From: Cordilura impudica | Lineage: Eukaryota; Arthropoda; Insecta; Diptera; Scathophagidae | Direction of reading: 5' to 3' | Assembly: GCA_963682025.1 (NCBI GenBank) | Contig: OY821518.1 | Coordinates: 126,690,800 to 126,754,799 of the forward strand | Length of the DNA: 64,000 bases | Shown here: piece by piece, positions 23,884 through 35,159 of the stretch | Position numbering within the stretch: the stretch's first letter is position 1 | Layout of the letters: every line of letters starts with the position of its first letter | The notes under the pieces: model-generated | What the model saw: only the letters and a program-made list of their open reading frames with translations | Database searches by the model: none | What the model was told of the DNA's origin: nothing | Position numbers and translations under genes: made by a program

Positions 23884-25229
23884 CGTCGACTTAAAAAAAT
23901 TTATGGGTGTACTGATATTCTCTGGGTATCACAAATTACCCAGAGAGGATTTATACTGGTCTTACGATGAGGATGTTGGCATTGAAATGGTATCAAAATC
24001 AATGTTTAGGCAAAGATATCAAGATATCAAAAAGAATCTTCATCTTGTGAACAATGACGTAGCTGACACTACTAGGGACAAAATGTTTAAAGTTCGGCCA
24101 TTAGCTGATGTTATAATGAAGAAATTTCTTCAGTGGGGAGTATTGCACGTTTATACGTGGAAAACCAGTACGATTTGGCTTGAATAACTGGGTGGCAGCT
24201 AGTTCTACCGGATATTGCTTCACTTTCGATTTTTATTGTGGAAAATCGGAGGAAAATTATACTGATCCCTTAGGGTCAAGAGTAGTAAAAAACTTGCTTG
24301 AGAAAATGGAGACTGACTCAGCATCGCATAAAGTATTTTTGATAACTTTTTTACTAATTATAATCTCATGGTAGATCTCAAGGAAAAAGGATTTCGTGCG
24401 ACTGGAACCATTAGAGAGAACAGAACAAAAAAGTGTCCATTGAGAAGTACTAAAGAAATGTAAAAAGAAGAGCGAGCGTCATATGACTATAGGTTCGACA
24501 AGCAAAATGAAATTCTTTTGGTAAAATGGAAAAACAGTAGCGTCTGTACAATGACAACAAACTATAACACAGTTGAGCCATTAGGAGCTACAAAACGTTG
24601 GTCTTCTACACAGCGAAAAAAAAATGATGTCAACATACCAAAGGTGTTTCAGTCTTATAATAAACATATGGGAGGAGTAGATGAACTGGACCTATCCACT
24701 TCACTCTACAGAATTGCCATTCGCGGTAAGAAATGGTGGTGGGCATTGTTTACCTATATAATAGATATGGCAATTGCAAACGCTTCGCGGTTATATGTAA
24801 TGAGTGATAACGATAGCATGGATCAACTTTTATTCCGACGCTCCATTGCAAGGTACTATTTACGCCAAAACGAGCAAAATAAATCTCGACTTTCCTCTTC
24901 ATTGGTCCTAGGACTACTCCAAGATGGTATAGGTCATTACCCGAAAAGTTAGAAAAGCAATTAAGATGTGTTTTATATCATGCAAGAGTTCGACGGCAAT
25001 GCAAGAAGTGTTTAAAAACATTATGCATTGAAAAAAAAATGTTTTGAAAATTTTCACCTGTAACCTGCCACTGTACTCAGTTGAGTACACCCACCCTACT
25101 CCGCCCATTTATTATTTTTTTTAATTTTTTCATACTTTTATATTAATTTTGTATACAATGAATAAAAAATAAACTTTTTTGTTAATTATCACTGCTAGTT
25201 TCATTTTGGCGGTTAATGGGTTAAGACGT

Positions 25230-25905
25230 TTTTATCCAAGTTTTGTTAATCTGCCATCATATACAATTAGACTTTCTCAAATTAAACTGCCGTCTTTAAA
25301 AAGCTCCATTTAGAAGAATATGCCATGATTTCAATGATCTATACAATTTAATTGATTTTGACAGGCTGTAAGGTTTTACCATAGACTTAATAAATAAGTC
25401 TAATGTCAAAATTTCAGTCATTGATTCGTAATTTTCTTTTATTAATGCCATGAGCAATTGGCATTATTAAACTGTACTTAGAGCCATCAATAAATAATCT
25501 CCATTCAGTTTTGTCATTTCATTTTTGAAATAAACCATAAACATCAGTACAGTATAGAATAGAGTGTTTCTTTTCAAAATATGCAGCGAATTCCAAGCTT
25601 TTATCTCTATAGATTGTTACTTTTGTCCCTACTGCAAGATGTTTCCACTGATGCATGCATGAAGCTAGTAATTCTGCGTCTTGCTTCGTTAAATGCTAAT
25701 CCCGAATTATATCAGTCAGGTTAGCTTGAGTCACTAAATGGCGTTCATCATCAGCCTCATACAAACAACCACTGCTGGTGAAAGATGTTTCGGACTCACT
25801 GCTCTTAGCACTGGGAATGACTGGTAATGGATCATTTGGTGGACGTTGAACTGGTTGGGAAGCCGATGGGACATTCGCGTTAGTAATATTTTTTCGATTT
25901 TTCAT
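25230..25905 (-). pseudogene. N-terminal part of the unknown-family ORF
   Basis: It starts MKNRKNITNANVPSASQP at 25905, is Pro/Ser-rich, then NLTDIIRD followed by a stop, and continues in-frame with LTKQDAELLASCMHQW, VYGLFQKWN, EWRLFIDGS and IPIAHGIN before decaying toward 25230. These motifs precede KYCCFLC in the family as I recall it, so 25230-25905 and 20184-20897 are one gene split by the piggyBac element. The function is unknown. Confidence 0.55.
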
Positions 25906-26823
25906 ATTGAATCCAGCAACTTTTGTTAAACAGAAGTAACAATCGGTTTGGTGGTTACTTGACTCTCTCCAAAGTACTGGAATTAAAAAATCGAAATTGA
26001 TCTTCTAGCTCTTTGACCACTTGTATAAAACAGTTCCGCAACTATTGCTAAACATTGTCGGTGTCCACGGTTTGTTAAAGTTTCTGACAGCAAAACCAAA
26101 ATAATGTAAATATGCATATTTTAATGATTCTGATATTGCATATCCTTTTTTTTCCAACCAAATAATCACCACACACAAAGCAAAAATAGCTTGAATCAGT
26201 AACACACGATCTTCCTGAGATGCTTAAACGCTACTATTATGAAGACTTAGAATGAATGTGAGCTTCTGTCAAATTAATAATTGTGAAATTGTAGTTTGCT
26301 GGATTCAATATGAAAAATCGAAAAAATATTACTAACGCGAATGTCCCATCGGCTTCCAAACCAATTTTTATGCCAGATTCGAATTCAGCGCACCCATATT
26401 AGTTAAAAAACATGCTTCGTTTTTCTGCAGTCAGTGTTATTACACCCGTTTATCAGTAGTCTAAATATAAGACCTATAGTAAAATTCTTGGTCATAGCCC
26501 CCATATAAGGCTGGTTCATGATCTTCACATAAATCCATCAAAAAACAAAAATATTTTTCACAAATTTGGTTTGTATATGTTTTTGCAAAAAATAAGTGAC
26601 CTTACCAAATATGGTCAGTCCATGGTCGGTCCATTTTTTCGACCTAGTCCCCATATAAATATAGCATTCGATATGAACTTTTTCATATCCGAAGGCAAAA
26701 AAAATGATAGCGATGTCACTCAAATTTGGTTTTTCATATTTTCTATATCTAATTAGTTGTACCAAAGAGATAGGGTCTCTAAACGAATGGTATAGAGTAT
26801 CGTATAGTCGGTCTTTCTTGTTT

Positions 26824-27145
26824 TGTAATTGTAAGTTAATAAATGTACCGTTAGTCAAAAATTATTTTTTCTTGTTGCTTGTATTATGCACAAGATATAC
26901 ATACGGTTCATCTACAAAGTATTCGTATGTTACAGATTGTCATTCTAGGGATATAGTGAAAAATTGAGTGACCTTATAACAATTTGTAGTAACAATGCGT
27001 ATAAATTGTTTTTTTTTTATCCAAATCAAAATTACGTATTTCATTGCTACGTGCTCAAAATTTTTATATTATCTTTTGCTTTCTCAGTCGTTTATGGCCC
27101 GAAATTTGGAGTTATTGACGAGCTTTTGGCGAAAATTTATATAAA
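26824..27145. other. No gene recognised
   Basis: Short AT-rich stretch between two family 1 elements. A word near 27084 (tttctcagtcgtttatggcc) is repeated inverted near 27995-28015 on the other side of the next element, so these may be the halves of one older repeat. Confidence 0.4.
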
Positions 27146-27934
27146 ACAAGTAAGCAAATTCTAGTCGGTCTAGCCCGACTATACGATACCCTATACCATG
27201 GTTAAGAGACCCTATCTCTTCGGTCCAACTAATTGGATATAGCAAATAAGCATAAAGCAAATTTGAGTGGCATTTTTATTAATTTTTTTCGCTGCAGATA
27301 TGAAAAAGTTCATATCGGATACTATATTTATATGGGGACTAGGTCGAAAAATGGACCGATCCTGACCATATTTGGTAAAGTCACTTACTTACTTTGAAAA
27401 AATATATACAAACCAAATTTGAGAAAAATCTGTGAAATATTTTTGTTTTTTGATAGATTTAAGTGAAGATCGGGAAGCGGGTCTATATGGGGCCTATGAC
27501 TAAGAATTTTCCTATAGGGAGTATTTTTGAACTACTGATTAATGGATGTAATAAACACATACAAACCTAAATTGACTGAGATCTATATGATATTTTGGAA
27601 CTTATGGCAATTTATGTCGATTTCATAAGGGTCATTTGTATGGGGGCTAGATCTGAACATGGACCGGTTCTCGCCAATTTCAATAGCGTTCATCCCATGG
27701 CCGATGGAAGCTTATGTACCAAATTTCATCAAACTATATTCATATTTGCGACCTGTAGTTTGATTACAAGCTTTACATGGACACACAGACGGACGGACGG
27801 ACGGACATTGCTATTTCGACTCAAAAATTGATTCTGAGTCGATCGCTATAATTAAAGATGAGTCTAGGACAAATATTTTTGGTTGTTACAAACAGCAGCA
27901 CAAAGTCATTATACCCAAACCACATAGTGGTATA
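27146..27934 (-). mobile_element. Family 1 DINE-1/Helentron-like element
   Basis: It begins acaagtaag and the hairpin tagtcggtctagcccgacta, with the core gacggacggacggacgga at 27787-27806, and ends ccacatagtggtata. It splits an older repeat whose inverted words flank it. Non-coding; small open frames inside recur in other copies only because the DNA is similar. Confidence 0.82.
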
Positions 27935-28658
27935 AAAATCGGAATGAGAAATCAGCAATGGTTCTATAGTAATAGCTGAAAATCTAAATAAATACAAAAG
28001 GTCATAAACGGCCTGAGAACGCTAAACCCTTTGGAGGTTTTACTACACTGGCCTAGTACTTTCATCCTGACTTGGAATTTTTAAACCCCCCCCCTACAAA
28101 TTGCTATTGACTGTGTATTAAATGTACCAAAAAAATATTATGCGAAATATTATTATATAATGTCAAAGAATTGTTGGTCTCCATATTAAATAGAAATTAC
28201 ACCAAAACAGTTTTGGTGTAATTGCATCTGAAATTTTATTTTAAAAAAATATATAATTTTTATTCAAAAAAATGTTGGTCCTTTTATTAGGAATGATATA
28301 AATGTGACCCTATTGTTGATAGATAATTTTAACAACAATAAAACGAGTTCAATGATAACCCGTACAGGCAAATTTTGTATTTTTTTTTTTGTTCTATTCG
28401 AATATCTTATCTTTTTAATGAGTAATAAACATTTTTATACAAGCTAGGAATGCATTCACTAATTCATAGTACCATGACCGAGGACCTCCAAAACTGGTTC
28501 AAATTAGTTTTTTAAGTTATTTTTTAATTCAGGTTACAAATCTGTTTTAGCTGCTATACATTCACTGAATTGGCTTAAAATCTTAGGTTTATAACTTGAA
28601 AATTAGGTATTTACAGTAGATAACATAATTTGTACTGTACCGTATCTAGCCATACTAG
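27935..28658. other. No gene recognised
   Basis: AT-rich DNA with a short C run near 28085-28094. I see no coding signal or repeat ends apart from the inverted word noted for 26824-27145. Confidence 0.4.
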
Positions 28659-29245
28659 TTATACCCTATACCGCTATGTGGTTTGGGTATAATGACTTTG
28701 TGCTGCTGTTTGTAACAACCAAAAATATTTGACCTACACCCATCTTTAATTATACCGATCGAATCAGAATCACAATCTGATTCGATTTAACGATGTCCGT
28801 CCGTCCGTCTGTGTGTCCATGTAAAGCTTGTAATCAAACTGCAGGTAGCAAATATGAATATATATTGATGAAATTTGGTATTTGATCTTTTACCGGCCAT
28901 GGGCTATTGAAATTGATGAGAATCGGTCCATGTTCAGACCTAGCCCCCATACAAATGACCCCCATGAAATCAACATATATTGCCATAAGATCCAAATTAT
29001 CACACAAATCTTAGTCAAATTGGGTTTGTATGTATATATTGCATCCATTAATCAGTAGTCCAAAAATGATCCCTATTGGGTAACTCTTAGTCATAGGCCC
29101 CATATAGAGCTGCTTCCCGATCTTAACTTAAATCTATCAAAAAACAAAAATATTGCACTGATTCTTCTCAAATTTTGTTTGTATATATTTTTACAAAATA
29201 CAAGAGACTTTACCAAACATGGTCAGGATCGGTCCATTTTTGGGA
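28659..29245 (+). repeat. Family 1 element, 3' truncated
   Basis: It starts ttataccctataccgctatg. GTCC core at 28795-28812. It breaks off after 'ggtcaggatcggtccattttt' at about 29245, where a second family 1 copy begins a few bases inside its own 5' end. The two are head-to-tail. Confidence 0.78.
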
Positions 29246-30773
29246 CTATGTGGCTTGGGTATAATGACTTTGTGCTGCTGTTTGTAACTACCAAAAATAT
29301 TTGACCTTGACCCATCTTTAATTATACCGATCGAATCAGAATCACTAACTGCTTCGATTTAGCGATGTCCGTCCGTGTGTCCGTCCGTCTGTGTTTCCAT
29401 GTAAAGCTTGTAATCAAACTGCAGGTCGCAAATATGAATGCCTTTTGATGAAATTTGGTGTGTAAGCTTTCATTGGCCATAGGATGAATGCTATTGAAAT
29501 TGCTGAGAATCGGTCCATGTTCAGACCTAGCCCCCATACAAATGACCCCTATGAAATCAACATATATTGCCATAAGATCCAAATTGTCATATAGATCTTA
29601 CTCACATTGAGTTTGTATGCGTTTATTACATCCATTAATGAGTAGTCTAGAAATGATCCCTGGGACAACTCTTAGTCATAGGCCTCATATAGAGCTGCTT
29701 CCCGATCTTCATTTAAATCTATCAAAAAACAAGTAAGAGTGTTAAATTCGGCTGTGCCGAATCTTTGATACCCTCCACCTCGGTTTGAGTCTTGATAATA
29801 AATGTAAATGAAAAAGTAAACAATTTGTTAAACTTTTCACCAAATTATTTCAGCAAATTCTTTGGGTTGGTTTTCGTCTTTTCTATTATTTCGGATTTAT
29901 TTCGGTGTTTGCTTTTTGGTCATCGTGGTTGCTGATCGGCATGCATTTTGGTTATATACCTATATGCATGCGTTTCCGGTTATATGACATAACTTTTCGT
30001 TTAATTTAGTTTTTGCTAATTAAATAGCTCGCCCTAACCTCCATTGCAAAGGTAATGGTTGTGTAGAGTGGCTATATGCATTAAATCGTGCTAATTGGAG
30101 ATGGCTGTATAGTTTCTTTTAACTGGCCAAATATTTCTTCATTGTGGCCATATAGGTCGGATGGAGTAACAAAATAATAACCAAAAAAAAAAGCTCTCTC
30201 AACTTTTTTTTAAAATATTGCCATATTTTGAAAACATAGAGAATAAATTTATAATAATAAATAATCAAATTAGGGATGAAAAACGCAAAAAACGAAAAGT
30301 CCCAAACATTTTAAATAAAATAATTTAATGTTATCTTTATTTTCTGAAAAACTTCAAATTTTCATCCAAAAAAAATTGTGAAAATTTATATATAAAAAAT
30401 AACATTCTCATAAAATTACGTTTACTTATGTAACAATTTTTATGTTAGCAATTCTTAAATATCATTTGAGGTTTTCTTAAATTCATTGAATTTAAATTAA
30501 TATCGACAAATCTGTTTTTCTATTTATTTAAATTGTAAAGGAGTGGCATCTCTGTCAAAATAAGCGAAAAACACAAAGAATAGAAAAAAACAAATTACTT
30601 CGTGTTTGACAGGATGATTTTATGTTTATGTTTAATATCTTTATTTTTTTTACTAATATTTCTGTTTATTTATTTGAAAATGAAATAATGAATTGAATAT
30701 GCTATTTAATTTTTTTATTTATATAAAAAATTTTTTTAATTAAAGCAAAATATTTTCACTATTTCATGATTTT

Positions 30774-32147
30774 TATACCCTCCACTCCAGTGTGCAGAGG
30801 GTATATATAAGTTTGTCATTCCGTTTGTAATAATTAGAAAAAAAAATTTGGACCCCATAAAATATATATATTTGTGATCGTTATAACAACCGGAGTTGAT
30901 ATAGCGATGTCCGTCTGTCCGTCTGTCCGTCTGTCCGTCTGTCCGTCTGTGGAAATCACGATGACGGCATCAATCGGGCAGCTAGGGTGCTCGTTGGCAT
31001 AAAAAATGATTCATTAACATCCTGAAAAGTTTGCTATTTAAAATCGTCCAAATCGGTCGGTTAGGGCCCGAGATTTGAATGAAGAACTAAAAAAAGTCTT
31101 GAAAAAATATAATTTTCTATGTTGTTCTTGTCACGATCACGCCCTCAATAGGATAGCTAGGGTGATAATTTTTAGTGAGAATGATTCACCAAATTCATGG
31201 GAAGATTTCTACTTCAAAAATCATTAAAATCGGTGGAACAGGTCCAGGTAAATCTATGAAAAATTAAAAAAAAAAATGAAAAACATGATGTTTCCATATT
31301 GTTCCTGTTGTTATTCTAAATGTTGCATTGTTGTCATAGCTGGACTTGTTGTTTTTGTGGTCGTTGTGGTAATAATATAATAAAAACAAACCCTTTGTTC
31401 ATTTTTTTGTGAACTCTGGTAGAAAATTTTAAAAGTTTCCATTGTTTTGGCATCACTAAAAAAATTTGTTAGATCATTTCTGTCATTGCCACGAGCCTGC
31501 ATGCAAAATTTCAGATCGATTGGCTCACGGGAAAGGGGCTAAAAATCGATCCAAAATTTTGTCGACAAGCAGACACTACCAGTTAATATAAAGGCAGTAA
31601 ATAAAGGGAGTAAAAGTTCACCAATAATTTAAAAAACAAATTTTTATGTATTAATTTATTTAAAGAAAAAAAATAATTAAATGAAATAGTAATAATAATA
31701 AAAAAAAATAATATACAATACAAAAAAAAAAAGAATATATAAATAAAATAAAATAAAAAAATGCATTCATAGCATTATAATACATATAAAAGGTCAATGT
31801 TTTCTAACCGTAACCGTAACGAGTCAGTTGTTTTTTTTACATGAAAATCATTTAAAACAGTTACCGAACGTAACCGGAACGTCCCAATACTTTTCATGTG
31901 AAAAAAAGGCTGACACGTTACGTAACAGTTACATGTCGCTAACTTGTTCTTTACACAGGCTACTGCTTTTGCAGCCAACTTCAAGTCTATTTATATAGTT
32001 TCGTAAGCATAACTGATAAAATTGTTTCTATTATTTTTTGCTGTAAGTAATAAATTATAAATATACTGAATTTGCAAACTAAAATGGATACATATATTGG
32101 AGGTGCTTTAATACAAAAGAGTTAACGAAACAAAATCAAAAAAAAAA
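30774..32147 (+). repeat. First family 2 5' region of the composite, plus AT-rich DNA
   Basis: From 30774 to about 31630 the sequence matches the first ~0.85 kb of E1 and E2, including 'gtttgtcattccgtttg', the GTCC/GTCT core and 'gacaagcagacactacgag'-like words. It then diverges into AT-rich DNA. A stretch at 31795-31985 (ccgtaaccgtaacg..., cgtaaccggaacgtcccaat) shares words with the MITE at 52886-53150. The mirror copy is 47528-48911. No gene is seen. Confidence 0.7.
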
Positions 32148-32909
32148 AACAACTCTACAACATCAACAATGGCAGTCATATGTTCTTCAAATAGAAAAAA
32201 AAACTGCAAGTGTGTTTTGTTGGCTACAAAACAAAAATAGTGTTGACAATATAACAAAATATGTAAAAGAAGTTAGTGCTATGAAATATTTTATTTTGTT
32301 TAAAAAAAAAATCGCAAAATGAAAGGCTATAATTCCATTAATAATCAAAAGGCGTTAAACTAATTTATTTATTTTTACGTTGTACTAATGCATTTTAAAT
32401 AAGTAAAAGTAATTGTATATTTAAATAAAAATGCATTTGTATTATATGTTGCTGTCGTATTCAGAAAAATCAAGTAGCTGACTATACGACTACAAATGCT
32501 GCTGCCAGCAGTCGTCTATGTGTTTCATTCATGATGCTGCATTTTTTTGCGAGCAATACTTACATATATTCTAAATAAAGAAATAATAGTTCTTTTCATA
32601 CTGCGAAATCTATACAAATATATGTACAAATACTATATGTCAAATTTCAAATTTGCAATAATTGATACATTTTTGAAAGAAAATTGTGTAATATGAAATG
32701 TCTTTAATTTATTTCATAGAAAACAATTTTTTGAGGTGCGTGGATTTTCCATATTTACTGTTTTACTATTTTCGTAATGAGGTTAAATGAGTTAAAAAGA
32801 ATTTAAAATATTTGAAAATATTAGGTGAGGATCCTCAAGATGTAATATACGATCGGTCTAAAACTTTTCACTTAGAGCCACAGTTAAATTCGAAACAACA
32901 AAAACCCAT

Positions 32910-34219
32910 ATAAAGAATGCTTACGAAAAAAATTTTACATATTATTTTATTCATATTTTTAAAACAACAAACATAAAATTTGAAATTCATATCACATAAT
33001 GAGAACATAAGTATAATTTTTTAAAATATATAAAAAATATTAGTCTTCGATCGGTGATCTCACGTATTTACGCACTCTTGCCTTCAAACCCCTCATTAGG
33101 ACTTGCACACCTCTTTCCCCAACTATTTTGACTGCTTTGATCCAACAAGTAATAAATTTTTTTTCATCAACAACAACTTTTGATGTTTTTCGTAAAATTC
33201 GCTTCACTTGTGCCCAAAATTTTTCAATTGGTCGAAGCTCAGGACAGTTTGGTGGGTTGCATAATTTTGGTACATAGTTCACTTTATTACGCTCGAACCA
33301 ATCTATTGTTTGTTTAGCATAATGTATTGTAGCCAAATCTGGCCAGAATAAAGGTGGAGTTGAGTGCTGTTTATACAGGGGTAACAAACGTTTTTGTAGA
33401 CATTCCTTTATATACAAATTTTTGTTTAAAGTGCCACGTAGCACGTACGGTTTGGTATAAAGTCCACAGCTACATATGGCCTGCCACACTAAAAATTTTT
33501 TTGCAAATTTGTCAACTTTTTTAAATTTAAATTTCATCTTTACACCACATCTGACATGAGCCGTATAAAATTGAACACCGGGGATTTGCTTGAAATCACT
33601 TTTAACGTATGTCTCATCATCCATTAATATGCACCCGTTAAAATTTTTCAATTCTGATGTTAACAACTTTCTCGCTCTCGTTTTGGCTCTTCTATCAACT
33701 TTATCATTTCTGTTTGGAACTTTTATAACTTTAAATGATCTCAACTTGAATTTCTTTTTGACTTTATGCACATATGCAGGAGATACATTATGTTTTTTAG
33801 CTAAATCACGCTCAGATAGACCCGGCTTTGGTTTAAAACTTTTAGCTATTTCTTTAGCTAATTCTGGGTTCATAAATCCACTTTTTCGACCTGATCCTGG
33901 TTTTCTCGTATAGGTCTTGGTCTGCTGAAACCGATTGATAACATTTCGGGTAGTTGCCCGGGATTCTCCAACTTGCCTTCCTATGGCCGCTAACGAAGCA
34001 GTAGGATTGTTTAAAAATATGTGCAAAATTTTTTTTCTTACTTCCTCTTCGATCGATGCCATCGCCTTGAAAACTTGTGTTTGAATAAACACGTGTTTGT
34101 TTTTAAATAGTACTGATGACAATGGATTTGAAAAGCACCGGAACATTTCCATTGCACTTGCTGGGACTTAGTAATTGACATTTAATTATGTAAAAAAATT
34201 TACGTTAGCATTCTTTATT
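32910..34219 (-). mobile_element. Tc1-type DD37E transposon (inner copy)
   Basis: Inverted repeats flank the transposase: ATAAAGAATGCTTACG at 32910-32925 and ATAAAGAATGCTAACG read inward from 34219, continuing as an A/T stretch to TTTTACAT. Weaker similarity continues outward for ~30 bp, so the true tips may lie near 32880 and 34248. Length about 1.3 kb, normal for Tc1/mariner. Confidence 0.65.
33040..34152 (-). CDS. Tc1/mariner DD37E transposase, intact (inner copy)
   Basis: The 370-residue frame is open from end to end. The likely native start is Met31 (MASIEEEVRK, codon at 34062-34060); the first 30 residues look like fortuitous extension. An N-terminal helix-turn-helix spans about residues 33-80 (AAIGRQVGESRATTRNVI), followed by a GRK-type linker, and a second DNA-binding helical unit about 95-135 (SERDLAKKHNVSPAYVHKV). 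The catalytic residues are D179 in ILMDDETY, D272 in FWPDLATIHYAK and E310 in CPELRPIEKFW, with 37 residues between the last two. That is the ITmD37E-type spacing known from dipterans. The enzyme would cut and paste its own transposon at TA. It differs from the other copy only at residues 108-109 (Pro-Lys here). It travels as cargo inside the composite family 2 element. Confidence 0.88.
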   Translation of the reverse strand: MEMFRCFSNPLSSVLFKNKHVFIQTQVFKAMASIEEEVRKKILHIFLNNPTASLAAIGRQVGESRATTRNVINRFQQTKTYTRKPGSGRKSGFMNPELAKEIAKSFKPKPGLSERDLAKKHNVSPAYVHKVKKKFKLRSFKVIKVPNRNDKVDRRAKTRARKLLTSELKNFNGCILMDDETYVKSDFKQIPGVQFYTAHVRCGVKMKFKFKKVDKFAKKFLVWQAICSCGLYTKPYVLRGTLNKNLYIKECLQKRLLPLYKQHSTPPLFWPDLATIHYAKQTIDWFERNKVNYVPKLCNPPNCPELRPIEKFWAQVKRILRKTSKVVVDEKKFITCWIKAVKIVGERGVQVLMRGLKARVRKYVRSPIED

Positions 34220-34461
34220 TTGTGCATAAAGTTTAACATTAAATGTGCTTTTCTAAAATGTCTATATATTTTTCTCATTCATTTCTGACCATCTTCAATG
34301 TAAATTTACCAAAGTTTTTTTTATTGCAATATGTATATAAAACTTAAAAATTTAATATTTTTTATTGTGTATTAACTTATTATTCTGCGATTTTCATTAC
34401 ATCACAAAATGTTACAAATTGGCACTACTGTTTCAAAAACAGAAAACTTCTAAATCAGTTG

Positions 34462-35020
34462 AAAACAGTTGATCTGTAAAACTGTGTGTGAAATTGTGTC
34501 AAATAAAATTACAAATATTAATAAATATAATAATACATACATATATATATATATTTTATTAATTTTGTTAAGAATTAGCACAAAATTGATTTTCCATTTT
34601 GCATTTCATTTATAAAGAATTCTGCCATATTTTGTTAAAGGGAAAATCCATTTTTGTTATATTAAAAAAAAACAGACTTGCATTTAATTTTTCCGTGACT
34701 GCCTCAATAATTGCGTAGATGCCACCACAATATTTTTTCTAATTAAAACAGTTGATCTGTAAAACTGTGTGTGAAATTATGTCAAATAAAATTACAAATA
34801 TTAATAAATATAATAATACATATATATATTTTATTAATTTTGTTAAGAATTAGCACAAAATTGATTTTCCATTTTGCATTTCATTTATAAAGAATTCTGC
34901 CATATTTTGTTAAAGGGAAAATCCATTTTTGTTATATTAAAAAAAACAGACTTGCATTTAATTTTTCCGTGACTGCCTCAATAATTGCGTAGATGCCACC
35001 ACAATATTTTTTCTAATTAA
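34462..35020. repeat. Two-copy tandem repeat, period 283
   Basis: The word aaaacagttgatctgtaaaa starts at 34462 and again at 34745. The ~280 bases that follow repeat nearly exactly, ending with 'ccacaatattttttctaatt' both times. Differences are few and include the length of a TA microsatellite. The mirror copy is at about 44655-45213. Non-coding. Confidence 0.8.
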
Positions 35021-35159
35021 ATATTAACCAATATCTAACTAGAATTATGATTTATTCTGACTAAAAAGTTCCAATTAAAAATTATTCATCCCAATTATGA
35101 ATATTCTCAAGGAATTTCTTTCTCACGGAAAATACATTTCTCGAGAAAAAAATTCCTCC

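Larger units (their letters stand above)
21535..24952 (+). pseudogene. piggyBac transposase, interrupted and deleted
   Basis: The N-terminal part (21535-22055) begins MSSKRFKDCNGF, is acidic, and runs through VQVFEKIFYEEV. The Transib at 22061-23883 then cuts it. Coding resumes at 23884 with LKKFMGVLIFSGYHKLP, continues through MFKVRPLADVIMKKF, and jumps to GKPVRFGLNNW. The ~25 residues that should carry the first catalytic Asp are missing. Later frames give ASSTGYCFTFDFYCGKS, a shifted segment around the second Asp (about 24330-24380), and NKHMGGVDELD with the third Asp (about 24680) followed by RGKKWWWALFTY. The C-terminal Cys-rich domain of active piggyBac is not evident. Deletion, frameshifts and the insertion all make it inactive. 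Confidence 0.85.
20988..25220 (+). mobile_element. piggyBac element, 4.2 kb, with Transib insertion
   Basis: TTAA occurs at both outer edges (20984-20987 and 25221-25224), the piggyBac target duplication. The ends read CCCATTTGGCGCC (left) and CCCATTAACCGCC (right, inward), imperfect terminal repeats. Near each end is an 18-bp palindrome of the form TGTACTCARTTGAGTACA (21295-21312 and 25072-25089). Without the Transib (1.8 kb) the element is about 2.4 kb, normal for piggyBac. It lies within the unknown-family element and splits its gene. Confidence 0.88.
20000..26438 (-). mobile_element. Unknown-family repeat element interrupted by piggyBac
   Basis: It is bounded by ATTACAC on both sides (19993-19999 and 26439-26445), a possible 7-bp target duplication; 8 bp with one mismatch is also possible. 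The ends just inside resemble each other only as ACACTRRC. It carries a gene on the minus strand, in two pieces because a piggyBac element (20988-25220) lies between them. It also contains a 63-bp inverted repeat of its own start-codon region (25857-25919 and 26298-26360). Superfamily undetermined. Confidence 0.6.
19652..26823 (+). mobile_element. Family 1 element split by a 6.4-kb nest
   Basis: The 5' part (19652-19999) starts tataccatatatcactatgtggtcaggctataatg, with a GTCC core at 19747-19765. The 3' part resumes at 26439 ('ttatcagtagtc', then 'agcccccatataagg'), ending with half of the family hairpin (cgtatagtcggtc) near 26823. The missing half-hairpin is a small deletion. The insertion between the halves is the unknown-family element at 20000-26438. 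Confidence 0.8.

Noticed and set aside
30909..30948. GTCCGTCT repeats as a CRISPR-like or regulatory array
   Set aside because: They are the normal microsatellite core of DINE-1/Helentron-like elements, present at the same relative position in every copy, without spacers.
33590..33913. 107-codon frame opposite the transposase (and its mirror at 45762-46085)
   Set aside because: It is the antisense shadow of the conserved transposase; its sequence is fully explained by that gene.
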